64,000 nucleotides of DNA from the NCBI GenBank assembly GCA_026415035.1, contig JAOAHX010000009.1:1-64000 (forward strand). The letters are read 5' to 3'. Positions within the stretch are counted from its first letter, which is position 1. The number at the start of each line of letters is the position of its first letter. Shown here piece by piece: positions 33,606 through 42,860 of the stretch. The position numbers and the translations under genes are program-made. A model generated the notes under the pieces. It made no database searches, had not been told where the DNA came from, and was given only the letters and a program-made list of their open reading frames with translations. The stretch comes from Thermodesulfobacteriota bacterium. Lineage in GTDB: Bacteria > Desulfobacterota > BSN033 > UBA1163.

Positions 33606-34071
33606 GGCGAGGTACCCCTTCTACGAGACCTTCCACATCGAGGGAGGAAACTTTAAGCAGGCCGGTTGGGTGTCGAGTCAGGTCAAAAGGATCCTGAAAG
33701 GAGAAGGCCTCCCGAGCGAGGTGATCCGGAGGGTCTCCATCGCCACCTTCGAAGCCGAGATGAACGTCATCTGCTATGCCCACTGGGGGATCCTCAACCT
33801 GCTCGTCTTTTCCGATTACATCAAGGTGGCGGTCGATGACGAGGGCCCTGGGATCCCCGATGTGGAACTGGCGATGCAGGAGGGATTTTCCACCGCCAGC
33901 GAAAGGATCCGGGAGCTCGGATTCGGGGCCGGCATGGGACTGTCCAACATCAAGAAGGTGACCGATGAGATGGTGCTGACCTCGGTCGTTAATCAAGGAA
34001 CCCACCTCGAATTTTTGGTCAGGATCGATGGCGGGCCGACCTCGCGGGCCAGGGGAGAGAACGTCTCGTGA
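33592..34071 (+). CDS. RsbW/anti-sigma-type ATP-binding protein
   Basis: 159 residues with a GHKL ATPase fold: 'RRVSIATFEAEMNVICYAH' (N-box-like), 'VAVDDEGPGIPDVELAM' (G1 box) and 'LGFGAGMGLSNIKKVTDEM' (G2 box). It resembles serine-kinase anti-sigma factors or partner-switch proteins rather than full histidine kinases. No sigma factor or antagonist is in the window. It overlaps the DRTGG genes on both sides, so the three are translationally coupled. Confidence 0.82.
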   Translation: MEQTEARYPFYETFHIEGGNFKQAGWVSSQVKRILKGEGLPSEVIRRVSIATFEAEMNVICYAHWGILNLLVFSDYIKVAVDDEGPGIPDVELAMQEGFSTASERIRELGFGAGMGLSNIKKVTDEMVLTSVVNQGTHLEFLVRIDGGPTSRARGENVS

Positions 34072-34418
34072 AACTTGAGGATCTCGTCAGGGCGCTGGGG
34101 CTGGAGGTCAAGGCGGGGAGAGATCGTCTCGATCAGCCGGTCTCCGGAGGCTACGTCGGAGATCTCCTCAGCGATGTCCTCGCTCATAGCGAAAAGGGAA
34201 ATATCTGGGTCACCATTCAGACCCATCCCAATATCGTAGCCGTGGCCAGCATGAAAGAGCTTTCTGCGGTCCTCCTGGCCGGAGGAAGGGAACCGGATGC
34301 GGAGGCCCTCCAAAAGGCCGAGGAGGAAGAGATCCCTCTTCTTCGGTCTTCCCTTTCGGCCTTCGAACTTGTCGGGAGGCTCTATCAACTTGGGGTCGCA
34401 GGGATCGGGTCATGCTGA
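34068..34418 (+). CDS. DRTGG-domain protein 2
   Basis: 116 residues from GTG 34068, overlapping the previous stop (GTGA). A second DRTGG-like domain: 'GYVGDLLSDVLAHSEKGNIWVTIQTHPNIVAVASMKELSAVLLAGGREP' and 'EEIPLLRSSLSAFELVGRLYQLG'. Shares the 'DLLSDVLA' core with the protein at 33228, so the two are paralogues flanking the ATPase gene. Confidence 0.8.
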   Translation: MKLEDLVRALGLEVKAGRDRLDQPVSGGYVGDLLSDVLAHSEKGNIWVTIQTHPNIVAVASMKELSAVLLAGGREPDAEALQKAEEEEIPLLRSSLSAFELVGRLYQLGVAGIGSC

Positions 34419-35161
34419 GACGATATCGGGCCGATCTTCACATCCACTCCTGCCTCTCCCCCTGCGGGAGCGAGGAGATGAGGCCCCAGGCCGTGGTCGA
34501 TCGGGCCCTCGAGGTGGGACTGGACATGATCGCCATCTGTGACCACAATTCGGCTGAAAACCTCCTGGCCTTTATCGAGGTCGGCCAGAAACACGGCATG
34601 GCCGTCCTCCCGGGGATGGAGGTGACCTCCCGAGAGGAGATCCACCTCCTCACCCTGCTCAACCGGCCTGAAGATTGCCTCCTCTTGCAGGACTGGATCT
34701 ATCACCATCTGCCGGGAGAGAACGATCCGGAGCTTTTCGGCCCCCAGATCTTGGTCGATGAGACCTCGGAGGCCATCGGCCTGACCGAAAAGATGTTGAT
34801 CGGCGCTACCCTCCTCTCTTTCGAGGAGATCGCCCGCTTTGTAAAAGGCCTCGACGGCGTGACGATCGCCTCCCATATCGATCGACAGGCCTTCAGCGTC
34901 ATCGGGCAACTCGGGTTCATCCCGGAGGGGGCGCCCCTCGATGGCCTGGAGGTCTCCTCTCGGATTCCCCTCGAAGAGGCGAGGCATCGATTCCGTATTT
35001 ACCGGCAATATCCTTTCGTCACCTTCTCCGATGCCCACCGCCTCGACGAGATCGGAAGGGGATCGACCCTGTTTCTCCTCGGCGAGAGGACATCGGCAGA
35101 GATCAGGATGGCCCTCCATGCCGAGGGTGGGCGAAAAGTCCTGACCCATGAAGAGGCATAG
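34412..35161 (+). CDS. PHP-domain metal-dependent phosphoesterase
   Basis: 249 residues with PHP motifs: 'YRADLHIHSCLSPCG' (metal-binding HxH), 'AICDHNSAENL', 'GMEVTSREEIHLLTL', 'ASHIDRQAF' and 'FSDAHRLDEIG'. It probably hydrolyses a phosphoester, though its natural substrate is unknown. It overlaps DRTGG protein 2 by 7 bp and belongs to the accessory module in front of nuoE. Confidence 0.85.
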   Translation: MLRRYRADLHIHSCLSPCGSEEMRPQAVVDRALEVGLDMIAICDHNSAENLLAFIEVGQKHGMAVLPGMEVTSREEIHLLTLLNRPEDCLLLQDWIYHHLPGENDPELFGPQILVDETSEAIGLTEKMLIGATLLSFEEIARFVKGLDGVTIASHIDRQAFSVIGQLGFIPEGAPLDGLEVSSRIPLEEARHRFRIYRQYPFVTFSDAHRLDEIGRGSTLFLLGERTSAEIRMALHAEGGRKVLTHEEA

Positions 35162-35172
35162 GGAGAACTTCC

Positions 35173-35766
35173 TTGGAAGAGCTCGCTCTCCATATCCTCG
35201 ACGTGGTCGAAAATGCCATCGCGGCCAAGGCCAAAAAGATCGAAATTTTGATCTCCGAAGAGATAGAGAGGGATCGATTGAGGATCGAGATCAAAGACGA
35301 TGGCTTAGGCATGGATGAAGAGGTGAGGCGAAGGGCCCTCGATCCCTTTTTCACCACCCGCACCTCCCGTCGGGTGGGGCTGGGCCTATCCCTTCTATCC
35401 CAGGCCGCCAAGGCCGCGGGAGGGACGCTCGAAATCGATTCCTCCCCTGAGGCCGGGACGACCGTGAGGGCCACGTTTCAGCATGGTCACATCGACCGTC
35501 AACCCCTGGGGAACCTGACCGAAACGATCCTTATGATCATCTATGGGAATCCAGGGGTCGACCTTCATTATCGCCATGTGAGAGGGAATAAGACCTACTG
35601 TTTCAAAAGCCAATGGTTGAAGGAGCGTTTCGAGGGAGAGGCCTGGATGACCCCGGAGGGGATTCAATGGTTGAGAAAACATCTCCAGGAGGGGCTCTCC
35701 GGAATTGGCGCAGGCCTCGCCTCCTTCGAAGGAGACCCTTCGAGCCGGCGCGAAGGCGCAAGTTGA
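35173..35766 (+). CDS. Histidine-kinase-like ATPase domain protein
   Basis: 197 residues from TTG 35173. GHKL motifs: 'LHILDVVENAIAAKAKKIEI' (N box), 'IKDDGLGMDEEVRR' (G1), 'RVGLGLSLLSQAAKAAGGTLEI' (G2). There is no dimerisation/phospho-His domain, so it is not a complete sensor kinase. The C-terminal ~80 residues are unassigned. It sits 11 bp after the PHP gene and 21 bp before nuoE. Confidence 0.82.
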   Translation: MEELALHILDVVENAIAAKAKKIEILISEEIERDRLRIEIKDDGLGMDEEVRRRALDPFFTTRTSRRVGLGLSLLSQAAKAAGGTLEIDSSPEAGTTVRATFQHGHIDRQPLGNLTETILMIIYGNPGVDLHYRHVRGNKTYCFKSQWLKERFEGEAWMTPEGIQWLRKHLQEGLSGIGAGLASFEGDPSSRREGAS

Positions 35767-35787
35767 GACGATCCGACGGAGCATAAG

Positions 35788-36267
35788 ATGAGATGGGTGG
35801 AGGAGATCTCCCGCGATGAGTGGGAGAGGATCGACCAGGTGATCGACAAGTATCGGGGAAGGCATGGGGCCCTGATCCCTGTGCTCAAGGAGGTTCAGGA
35901 CATCTGCGGTTATCTGCCCAAAAAAGTCCAGCACCGGATCGCCGACCGCCTCCACCTGCCCACCTCCCAGGTCTACGGCGTGGTCTCCTTCTACGCCTTC
36001 TTCACGACCGTCCCGAGGGGCCGCTACATCATCCGGGTCTGTCTGGGAACCGCCTGTTACGTGAAAGGTTCCAAAGAGATCCTCGACACCCTCCAGAGGG
36101 AACTGGACGTGGAGGTGGGGGGGATCACGAGAGATCGGAGATTTACCCTCGAAGCGGTCCGGTGTGTGGGGGCCTGCGGGTTGGCCCCGGTGGTGGTGAT
36201 CGGTCAGGATACGCACGGGATGGTCACTCCGGGGAGGATCATCGACCTTCTGGGAAACTATCCATAG
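35788..36267 (+). CDS. nuoE: NuoE-like [2Fe-2S] subunit
   Basis: 159 residues of the thioredoxin-like 24-kDa subunit family. The four cluster ligands lie in 'CLGTACYVKG' and 'RCVGACGLAP'; 'GYLPKKVQHRIADRLHLPTSQVYGVVSFYAFF' is the family N-terminal pattern. It links NADH oxidation at NuoF to other carriers in NADH dehydrogenases, bifurcating hydrogenases and formate dehydrogenases. Confidence 0.93.
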   Translation: MRWVEEISRDEWERIDQVIDKYRGRHGALIPVLKEVQDICGYLPKKVQHRIADRLHLPTSQVYGVVSFYAFFTTVPRGRYIIRVCLGTACYVKGSKEILDTLQRELDVEVGGITRDRRFTLEAVRCVGACGLAPVVVIGQDTHGMVTPGRIIDLLGNYP

Positions 36268-36279
36268 CAGGGTGAAACG

Positions 36280-36663
36280 ATGCCAAAGATGACCCTCGAA
36301 GACCTGAAACGCATCAAGGAGGAGGTGAGGGCCTCCACCATGTTGAGGGAAGGGGGCTTCCGGGCCAAAATCACGATCCACATGGGGACCTGCGGGATCG
36401 CGGCAGGGGCCCGGAAGGTGATGAGCGCTGCCCTGAAGGCGATTGAAGACCATCAGGTCCGGGACGTGATGGTGACCACTTCGGGATGCGCCGGGCTCTG
36501 CAGCCGGGAGCCCATGGCCACCGTGGAGATCCTTGGGAAACCTCCGGTGAAATATTGCGACCTCAACGAGGAAAAGATGAAAGAGATCTTCGCCAGCCAT
36601 ATCCTCAAGGGAGAGGTGGTGGAATCCTATGCCCTGGCCAGAGGAAGCGAAACGACTTATTAA
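36280..36663 (+). CDS. Thioredoxin-like [2Fe-2S] ferredoxin
   Basis: 127 residues with 'ITIHMGTCGIAAGARKVM' and 'VTTSGCAGLCSREPMATVEI', four cysteines spaced as in the small ferredoxins encoded between NuoE and NuoF in HydABC/HndABCD-type operons. Likely an additional electron-entry or transfer subunit of the same complex. 12 bp after nuoE. Confidence 0.88.
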   Translation: MPKMTLEDLKRIKEEVRASTMLREGGFRAKITIHMGTCGIAAGARKVMSAALKAIEDHQVRDVMVTTSGCAGLCSREPMATVEILGKPPVKYCDLNEEKMKEIFASHILKGEVVESYALARGSETTY

Positions 36664-36693
36664 CCCGATCTCCGGAGGAGGAAGGCTGAGAAT

Positions 36694-38481
36694 ATGAAGC
36701 CCTATCGAGCCCATCTCATGGTCTGCGCGGGAACGGGGTGCGTCGCCTGCGGCTCCCTGCAGTTGAAGGAGCGGTTTGCGGAGGAACTGGGGAAACGGGG
36801 GTTGAGCGAAGAGGTTCAGGTCGTCTTGACCGGTTGCAATGGCTTCTGCGCCGAAGGCCCGATCGCCGTCGTCTATCCCGAGGGGATCTTTTATCGGAAA
36901 TTAAGCCCCGAGGATGTCCCCCACCTGGTGGAGGAACATTTCCTCAAGGGCAGGCCCGTTCAAAAACTTCTCTATACCGCTCCGGCCGACAAAGAGAAAG
37001 TCCCCCTCATGAAGGACATCCCCTTCTTCCAGCATCAGGTGTTGAGGGCCCTTCGGAATCGGGGGTTGATCGATGCGGAAAATATCGACGAATATATCGC
37101 CAGGGACGGCTATGCGGCCCTCCATAAGGTCCTCACCTCGATGACCCCAGAACAGGTGATCGAGGAGGTCAAGATCTCCGGGCTAAGAGGCCGAGGGGGG
37201 GCTGGCTTCCCCACCGGGAAGAAATGGGAGGAGGGGAGACGCTACACCTCCTTTCCGAAGTATGTGATCTGCAATGGGGACGAAGGCGACCCGGGCGCCT
37301 TCATGGACCGCTCCATCCTCGAGGCCGATCCCCACGCCGTCCTCGAAGGGATGATCATCTGCGGCTATGCCATCGATTCCCACCAGGGATATATCTATGT
37401 CCGGGCGGAGTATCCTCTGGCGATCCACAGGCTGACGATCGCCATCGATCAGGCCAGAAATTACGGACTTCTCGGAAAGGACATCTTCGGAACGGGCTTC
37501 GACTTCGACATTGCGATCTATCCCGGGGCTGGGGCCTTCGTCTGTGGGGAGTCGACCGCCCTCATGTACTCCCTGGAGGGGAAGCGCGGGATGCCCAGGA
37601 TCAAGCCCCCCCGTTCCACCGAAGCGGGCCTCTGGGGACAGCCCACGGTCCTCAATAACGTGGAGACCTTTGCCAATATCCCCCAGATCCTCCTCCACGG
37701 GGGGACCTGGTTCGCCTCCCTCGGCACCGCGGGGTCGAAAGGGACGAAGGTCTTCGCCCTGACCGGCGCGGTCCAGAATGTGGGGCTGATCGAGGTCCCC
37801 ATGGGTACGACCCTGAGAAAGATCGTCTTTGACATCGGCGGGGGCATTCCGGACAAACGGGAATTTAAGGCGGTTCAGATCGGGGGGCCATCCGGGGCCT
37901 GTCTGCCCGCCTCCCTCCTCGATACCGAAGTGGACTTCGACTCCCTGGATGAGGCCGGGGCGATGATGGGCTCGGGAGGCCTCGTGGTGATGAACGACCA
38001 GACCTGCATGGTCGACACGGCCCGGTTCTTCACCGACTTTTCGGTGGACGAGTCCTGCGGCAAATGCGTTCCTTGTCGGGTCGGCATGAAGGTGATGCTC
38101 AACATCCTCCACCGGATCACCCACGGTGAGGGAAAGCTGGAGGACATCGAACTGCTCGAAACGCTCGGCCATCATATCAAGGAGACCTCTCATTGCGGCC
38201 TGGGCAAGTCGGCTCCCAACCCGGTCCTCTCGACCATCCGCTACTTCCGGCAGGAGTACGAGGCCCATATCCTCGATAAGCGCTGCCCGGCTTTGGTCTG
38301 CCCCGACTTGATCAAGTTCAGGGTCATTCCAGAGAAGTGTAAGATGTGTGGCCTCTGCTACAAGGCATGCCCGATGGGCGCCATCACCTGGGAGAAGAAG
38401 GCCGTGGCCGTGATCGATCCGGAGAAATGCACTCGATGCCGCTCCTGCATCCAGGCCTGTAAGTTTTGGGCCATCGAATAG
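36694..38481 (+). CDS. nuoF: NuoF-like NADH/FMN subunit with extra ferredoxin domains (HydB/HndC type)
   Basis: 595 residues. N-terminal thioredoxin-like [2Fe-2S] domain ('VCAGTGCVACGS', 'TGCNGFCAEGP'), FMN/NADH core ('GLRGRGGAGFPTGKKW', 'CNGDEGDPGAFMDR', 'GAGAFVCGESTALMYSLEG'), the N3-type cluster 'ESCGKCVPCRVG', then two C-terminal [4Fe-4S] motifs CKMCGLCYKACP and CTRCRSCIQACK. This extended layout is that of bifurcating HydB/HndC subunits rather than respiratory NuoF. It exchanges electrons between NADH and iron-sulfur chains. Confidence 0.93.
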   Translation: MKPYRAHLMVCAGTGCVACGSLQLKERFAEELGKRGLSEEVQVVLTGCNGFCAEGPIAVVYPEGIFYRKLSPEDVPHLVEEHFLKGRPVQKLLYTAPADKEKVPLMKDIPFFQHQVLRALRNRGLIDAENIDEYIARDGYAALHKVLTSMTPEQVIEEVKISGLRGRGGAGFPTGKKWEEGRRYTSFPKYVICNGDEGDPGAFMDRSILEADPHAVLEGMIICGYAIDSHQGYIYVRAEYPLAIHRLTIAIDQARNYGLLGKDIFGTGFDFDIAIYPGAGAFVCGESTALMYSLEGKRGMPRIKPPRSTEAGLWGQPTVLNNVETFANIPQILLHGGTWFASLGTAGSKGTKVFALTGAVQNVGLIEVPMGTTLRKIVFDIGGGIPDKREFKAVQIGGPSGACLPASLLDTEVDFDSLDEAGAMMGSGGLVVMNDQTCMVDTARFFTDFSVDESCGKCVPCRVGMKVMLNILHRITHGEGKLEDIELLETLGHHIKETSHCGLGKSAPNPVLSTIRYFRQEYEAHILDKRCPALVCPDLIKFRVIPEKCKMCGLCYKACPMGAITWEKKAVAVIDPEKCTRCRSCIQACKFWAIE

Positions 38482-38547
38482 CCTTCTCTCCCAGATGGGG
38501 AAGGGATTGGAGCGAGGGAAACGAGGGTTTGATCAGCGACGGAGACT

Positions 38548-41037
38548 ATGGCACACCAAACCATAAAACTGAGAATCGACGGGATTGAGGTGGAGGTCGA
38601 AAAGGGCAAATCGATCCTCGAGGCCGCCCAGGCCGCGGGGATCCGGATCCCCTCCCTCTGCCATGATCGCAGACTCGTCCCCTTCGGTGCGTGCAGGCTC
38701 TGCATGGTCGAAGAAAAGGGGAAACCCGAACTCATTCCCTCCTGTTTTACCCCCGCCAAAAACGGGATGGAGATTTTAACGAATACTCCAAAAATCATCC
38801 AATCCCGAAGGATCCAGCTTCAGTTCATCCTTTTGAACCATCCCATGACCTGCCCCCGTTGCGAAAAGGAGGGAGAGTGCGATCTCCAAGATCTGGTGTA
38901 CGAATATGGGGTCGGCGACACCCCCTATCCCTGGGAACCGATCCATTTTCCCGAGGATCGCTCCCCCTTGATCCAGAGACATGGGAATAAGTGCATCCTC
39001 TGCGGCCGTTGCGTCAGGATCTGCGACGAGGTTCAAGGGGTGGGGGAACTCTCTTTCACGCACAGAGGGATCCGGGCCATCATCGACACCGATTTCCACC
39101 GGCCCCTGAATTGCGAGTTCTGCGGCCAGTGCCTCGACACCTGTCCGGTGGCCGCGATCACCAGCGATTGCTTCGACACGCAGACCAAATTCTGGGAGTT
39201 GAAAGAGACGACCACCCCCTGCCCATACTGCAGCGTCGGCTGTCTCCTCATCATCGGCTCGAAAGACGGGGAGATCAAACGCGTCTTCTCCTCGCCTGAA
39301 AAGGGCCCCAACGACGGAAACCTCTGTGTGAGGGGGCGCTTCGGATGGGACGTGGCCGATTCTCCCGAGAGGATCGAGGATCCCCTTCTCAAGAGGAACG
39401 GGGCCTTCGAAAAGGCCTCCTGGGAGGAGGCCCTCCGCTTCGTCGTTCAAAGGCTCGAAGAGGTCAAGTCAAAATACGGACCAGAGAGCATCGGGGCCAT
39501 CGTCTCCCCCCGCCTGACCAACGAAGAATACTTCCTCTTCAAAAGGCTTTTCGAGGAGGCGATCGGAACGAAGCAGATTGCCCTGGCGACCTCCCCAGGG
39601 GACCTCGGGTTGGCAGAGGGGCTGGCCAAGAGCCTCGGGATCGGTGCTTCCACCAACTCCATTCAGGAGATCGGAAAGGCCGATTGCCTTCTGGTCATCG
39701 GGGTCGATCCGGCCCAGACCCATCCCATTGTCAAGAACGAGATCCATCGGGCCATCCGGAAGAACAGGGCCCAGCTCATCGTCCTCGGCCCCTCGGACAT
39801 CGGCCTCAGTCGGGCCTCCCGTCTCTCCCCCCTCTCGCCGCCTTCCCTTCTCATCCCTGCGAGGCCGGGCCAAGAACTGGCCTTTCTCAACGGGATGTCC
39901 GCACTGGTCTTGAAGGAGGGACTCGAAGATCGAGGCTTTATCGACCGTCACACCTCAGGGGTTGAAGCGATGAGCAAGGCGCAAGATCATTCGCCCCTGT
40001 CCGAGGAAGAACGAGCCCTCGTCGAAAAGGCTGCAAGGGCCTTCGCCCGGTCTAAGAGATCGATGATCCTCGTCGGGTCGGGACCGTGGTCCAGAGGGGA
40101 GGCCGAAAAGATCGGCCTCGCCTGTGCCAACCTGGCCCTCCTGACCGGACATGTCGGAAAGGAGGGTTCGGGGATCCTCCTCCTTCTCGAAAAGTGTAAC
40201 AGCCAGGGCGCCATCGACATGGGGGTTCCGGGACCCAAGGAGGTGAAGGATCTCCTCCGAGCGGCAGAGGAAGGAAACCTCAAGGCCCTCTACCTGGTGG
40301 GAGCGAATCCGGCCACAAACCAAAAGGCCCTTCAGGGCCTCGAACTGCTCGTGGTGCAGGATCTCTTCCTGACCGAAACCGGGAAGCAGGCCCATGCCTT
40401 CCTGCCCGCCTCTTCCTTCGTTGAAAAGGAGGGCACCTACACCAGCCTCGAGCGCAGGGTCCAGGCCTTACAACCTCTTCGTCCTCCAAGAGGACGGTCT
40501 GAGCGGGATTTCGACATCTTTCTCCAGCTCCTGAGAATGATGGAGTCCCCTCTTCCAGGAGAGACGCCCCAGGCCATCTTCCAAGAGATCTCGGCGAGGA
40601 TCCCCTGGTACCGGGATCTGACCGTGGGCGAACAGTGGCCGAAAGGGACCACCTACCTTTACGGAGAGGGATTCCCTTCGGGCAAGGCCAACATCCTCCC
40701 CGTTGGTTCGGCTCCTCCGCCCCCCCCCATCGAAGACTATCCCTTCTTCCTGATCGAAAGACCGACCCTCTTCCGCAGCGGAGAGCTCAGCCTCCGGAGC
40801 GGACATCTCAAGAAGGTGATGGAACCCCCCGCCCTGAGATTGAATGCCGAAGAGGCTCGGTCCATGAATCTCGAAGAGGGAGAGGTGGTCGAACTGGTCT
40901 CCCAGGCCGGCAAAAAGCTGAGGCTTAAGGTCCGTCTCTCGGCCGATCCCATCCCGGGGGTCATCTTGACTCCTTATCCGTCTCCCATGAAGGAAGAAGG
41001 CCCGGTCAGGGTGAGGTTGGAGAGGTTGAAGAAGTAA
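38548..41037 (+). CDS. NuoG/formate-dehydrogenase-like iron-sulfur molybdopterin-fold protein lacking catalytic Cys/Sec
   Basis: 829 residues. [2Fe-2S] domain (C38, C49, C52, C66), NuoG-type cluster (H98, C102, C105, C111), two [4Fe-4S] clusters (C149-C159, C189-C199), the molybdopterin-domain cluster (C225, C228, C232, C260), then a molybdopterin oxidoreductase fold with 'GIGASTNSIQEI' and 'GVDPAQTHPIV'. A gapless match from memory to E. coli FdhF places SPGD (349-352) where Sec140-His141 lie, so the Mo ligand and catalytic His are absent. It is probably an electron-conducting scaffold as in complex I, not an active formate dehydrogenase. The C-terminus carries a repeat-like 'LTPYPSPMKEEG' peptide. 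Confidence 0.85.
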   Translation: MAHQTIKLRIDGIEVEVEKGKSILEAAQAAGIRIPSLCHDRRLVPFGACRLCMVEEKGKPELIPSCFTPAKNGMEILTNTPKIIQSRRIQLQFILLNHPMTCPRCEKEGECDLQDLVYEYGVGDTPYPWEPIHFPEDRSPLIQRHGNKCILCGRCVRICDEVQGVGELSFTHRGIRAIIDTDFHRPLNCEFCGQCLDTCPVAAITSDCFDTQTKFWELKETTTPCPYCSVGCLLIIGSKDGEIKRVFSSPEKGPNDGNLCVRGRFGWDVADSPERIEDPLLKRNGAFEKASWEEALRFVVQRLEEVKSKYGPESIGAIVSPRLTNEEYFLFKRLFEEAIGTKQIALATSPGDLGLAEGLAKSLGIGASTNSIQEIGKADCLLVIGVDPAQTHPIVKNEIHRAIRKNRAQLIVLGPSDIGLSRASRLSPLSPPSLLIPARPGQELAFLNGMSALVLKEGLEDRGFIDRHTSGVEAMSKAQDHSPLSEEERALVEKAARAFARSKRSMILVGSGPWSRGEAEKIGLACANLALLTGHVGKEGSGILLLLEKCNSQGAIDMGVPGPKEVKDLLRAAEEGNLKALYLVGANPATNQKALQGLELLVVQDLFLTETGKQAHAFLPASSFVEKEGTYTSLERRVQALQPLRPPRGRSERDFDIFLQLLRMMESPLPGETPQAIFQEISARIPWYRDLTVGEQWPKGTTYLYGEGFPSGKANILPVGSAPPPPPIEDYPFFLIERPTLFRSGELSLRSGHLKKVMEPPALRLNAEEARSMNLEEGEVVELVSQAGKKLRLKVRLSADPIPGVILTPYPSPMKEEGPVRVRLERLKK

Positions 41038-41063
41038 TTCGTCCAACGAAAGGAGGAACGTGA

Positions 41064-41855
41064 ATGAATATCATCGTCTGCATCAAAAGGGTTCCGGACA
41101 CGGCCGACGCAGATATCTTCATCGACAAGTCTGGAAAGGATATCGAGAAGAGCGGCCTGGCCTTCGACCTGAACGAATGGGACAGTTATGCCATCGAGGA
41201 GGCGATCCAGCTGAAGGAGAAGCTGGGCGGAACCGTGACCGTCCTCACCTTGGGGGGGGAGGATTCGAACGAATCGCTGAGAAAGTGTCTCGCCATGGGC
41301 GCGGATGACGCCTTTCGGCTCTATGATCCTGCTTTTGAAGGGGGGGACGGGTTGGCCACGGCCCGAGTCCTTGCAGAGGCGATCCGCCAGCGACCCTACG
41401 ATCTCATCCTGACCGGCACCCAGGCGGAGGACGACGGTTACGGCCAGGTGGGGGGGATGATTGCGGAGATGCTTGGCATCCCCCACGTCTCCATCGTCAA
41501 CAAGATCGAAGTGCAGGAGAAGAAGATCAAAGCCCATCGGGAACTGGAAGGAGGACTGGAGGAGGTCGTGGAGGTGGACCTCCCAGCCCTTCTCACCATT
41601 CAGACCGGCATCAACGAACCTCGATACGTCTCCATCATGGGCATCCGGAAGGTGGCCAAGAAGGAGATCAAGGTATTCGGGGCCTCCGATCTGAACCTGA
41701 AGCCTGAGGAAGTGGGGAGACCCGGGTCAGACCTGCAGCTTGAACACATCTTCCTTCCCCCTGTCGGTGAGGGGGCGCAGATCTTAGAGGGAAAGCCCGA
41801 GGAGATCGCCCAGAAGGTCTTCGATATTCTGAAAGAAAAAGGAGGGGTGGCCTGA
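41064..41855 (+). CDS. etfB: Electron transfer flavoprotein, beta subunit
   Basis: 263 residues with the EtfB start 'MNIIVCIKRVPDT' and the nucleotide-binding 'LTGTQAEDDGYGQVGGMIAEMLG'. It binds AMP or a second flavin and accepts electrons from acyl-CoA dehydrogenases. The 'QVG' form resembles bifurcating EtfB more than the mitochondrial type, but the motif differs from both (DDGY), so bifurcation cannot be called from this alone. The stop overlaps etfA by one base. Confidence 0.93.
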   Translation: MNIIVCIKRVPDTADADIFIDKSGKDIEKSGLAFDLNEWDSYAIEEAIQLKEKLGGTVTVLTLGGEDSNESLRKCLAMGADDAFRLYDPAFEGGDGLATARVLAEAIRQRPYDLILTGTQAEDDGYGQVGGMIAEMLGIPHVSIVNKIEVQEKKIKAHRELEGGLEEVVEVDLPALLTIQTGINEPRYVSIMGIRKVAKKEIKVFGASDLNLKPEEVGRPGSDLQLEHIFLPPVGEGAQILEGKPEEIAQKVFDILKEKGGVA

Positions 41856-42835
41856 TGAAAGAGATCATCGTTGTTGCGGAACATCGACGGGGAGAGTTGA
41901 GGGATGTGACCTTTGAGATGCTCTCAAAAGGAAGGGAACTGTCGGAAAGCCTCGGCGCCCAGCTCTCGGTCGCCCTCCTAGGAAAGGATGTGAGGCCCCT
42001 GGCGGAGGCCCTCAAACCGAAGGCCAACCGGGTGCTTCTCGTCGAGGACCCTCGGCTCGAAAGCTACAATTCAGAGACCTATGAGAAGGTTCTTACCCAC
42101 CTTCTCACGGAGCGAAGACCGATCTTGACGATGATCGGCCACACCGCCACCGGGATGGACTTTGCCCCGCCCCTGGCCGCCCACCTGAAACTCCCCCTGG
42201 CCACAGACCTCATCGGCATCGAACCCAAAGACGAGACCTTTGCCCTGACCCGGCAGATCTACGGAGGAAAGATCAACGCCGCCGTCTCGTTTCTCAAGAA
42301 ATCGCCCTCCTACATCGTCACCCTCCGGGCCGGTGCCTTTCCGGTGGTCGAGAAGCCTCCTCTGGAGGGCGAGATCGTGCCCGTGGCCTCTCCGCTGACG
42401 GATGAGGCGTTGGCCAGACGTTTCATCGAATATGTGGAGAGCGCGGCAGGAGAGGTCGATATCTCCCAGGCCGATATCTTGGTGGCCATCGGAAGGGGGA
42501 TCAAGGATGCCGAGAACATCCCCATGGTCAAAGAGCTGGCCGACTCCATCGGCGGTGTCCTCGCCTGTTCCCGGCCGGTGGTGGACAAGAAGTGGCTCCC
42601 GAAGGGTTGCCAGGTCGGAACCTCCGGCAAGACCGTCAAACCCAAGGTCTACATCGCCCTCGGGATCAGCGGGGCTTTCCAGCACGTGGCGGGGATGAAA
42701 GGCTCGGGGACCATCATCGCCGTCAACAAGGACCCCAAGGCCCCCATCTTCAGCGTCGCCCATTATGGCATCGTGGCGGACCTTTTCAAGATTCTTCCTG
42801 TGATTAAGGAGAAGTTGAAGGAGCTGAAAAAATGA
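41855..42835 (+). CDS. etfA: Electron transfer flavoprotein, alpha subunit
   Basis: 326 residues. The FAD-binding C-terminal domain shows '[45 protein letters not shown]'. No extra ferredoxin domain is fused, unlike some clostridial EtfA proteins. It pairs with EtfB to carry acyl-CoA-derived electrons. The genes sit between the Nuo-like genes and an acyl-CoA dehydrogenase, implying a dedicated route. Confidence 0.94.
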   Translation: MKEIIVVAEHRRGELRDVTFEMLSKGRELSESLGAQLSVALLGKDVRPLAEALKPKANRVLLVEDPRLESYNSETYEKVLTHLLTERRPILTMIGHTATGMDFAPPLAAHLKLPLATDLIGIEPKDETFALTRQIYGGKINAAVSFLKKSPSYIVTLRAGAFPVVEKPPLEGEIVPVASPLTDEALARRFIEYVESAAGEVDISQADILVAIGRGIKDAENIPMVKELADSIGGVLACSRPVVDKKWLPKGCQVGTSGKTVKPKVYIALGISGAFQHVAGMKGSGTIIAVNKDPKAPIFSVAHYGIVADLFKILPVIKEKLKELKK

Positions 42836-42860
42836 CCCCGAGCAGAAACGGGAGGAGGCC

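Noticed and set aside
38548-41037. Active formate dehydrogenase
   Set aside because: The Sec/Cys and adjacent His are missing from the expected position, although other motifs of the family are present.
36694-41037. [FeFe]-hydrogenase of the HydABC type
   Set aside because: NuoE, ferredoxin and NuoF fit HydABC neighbours, but the third large protein has a molybdopterin fold and no H-cluster cysteine motifs.
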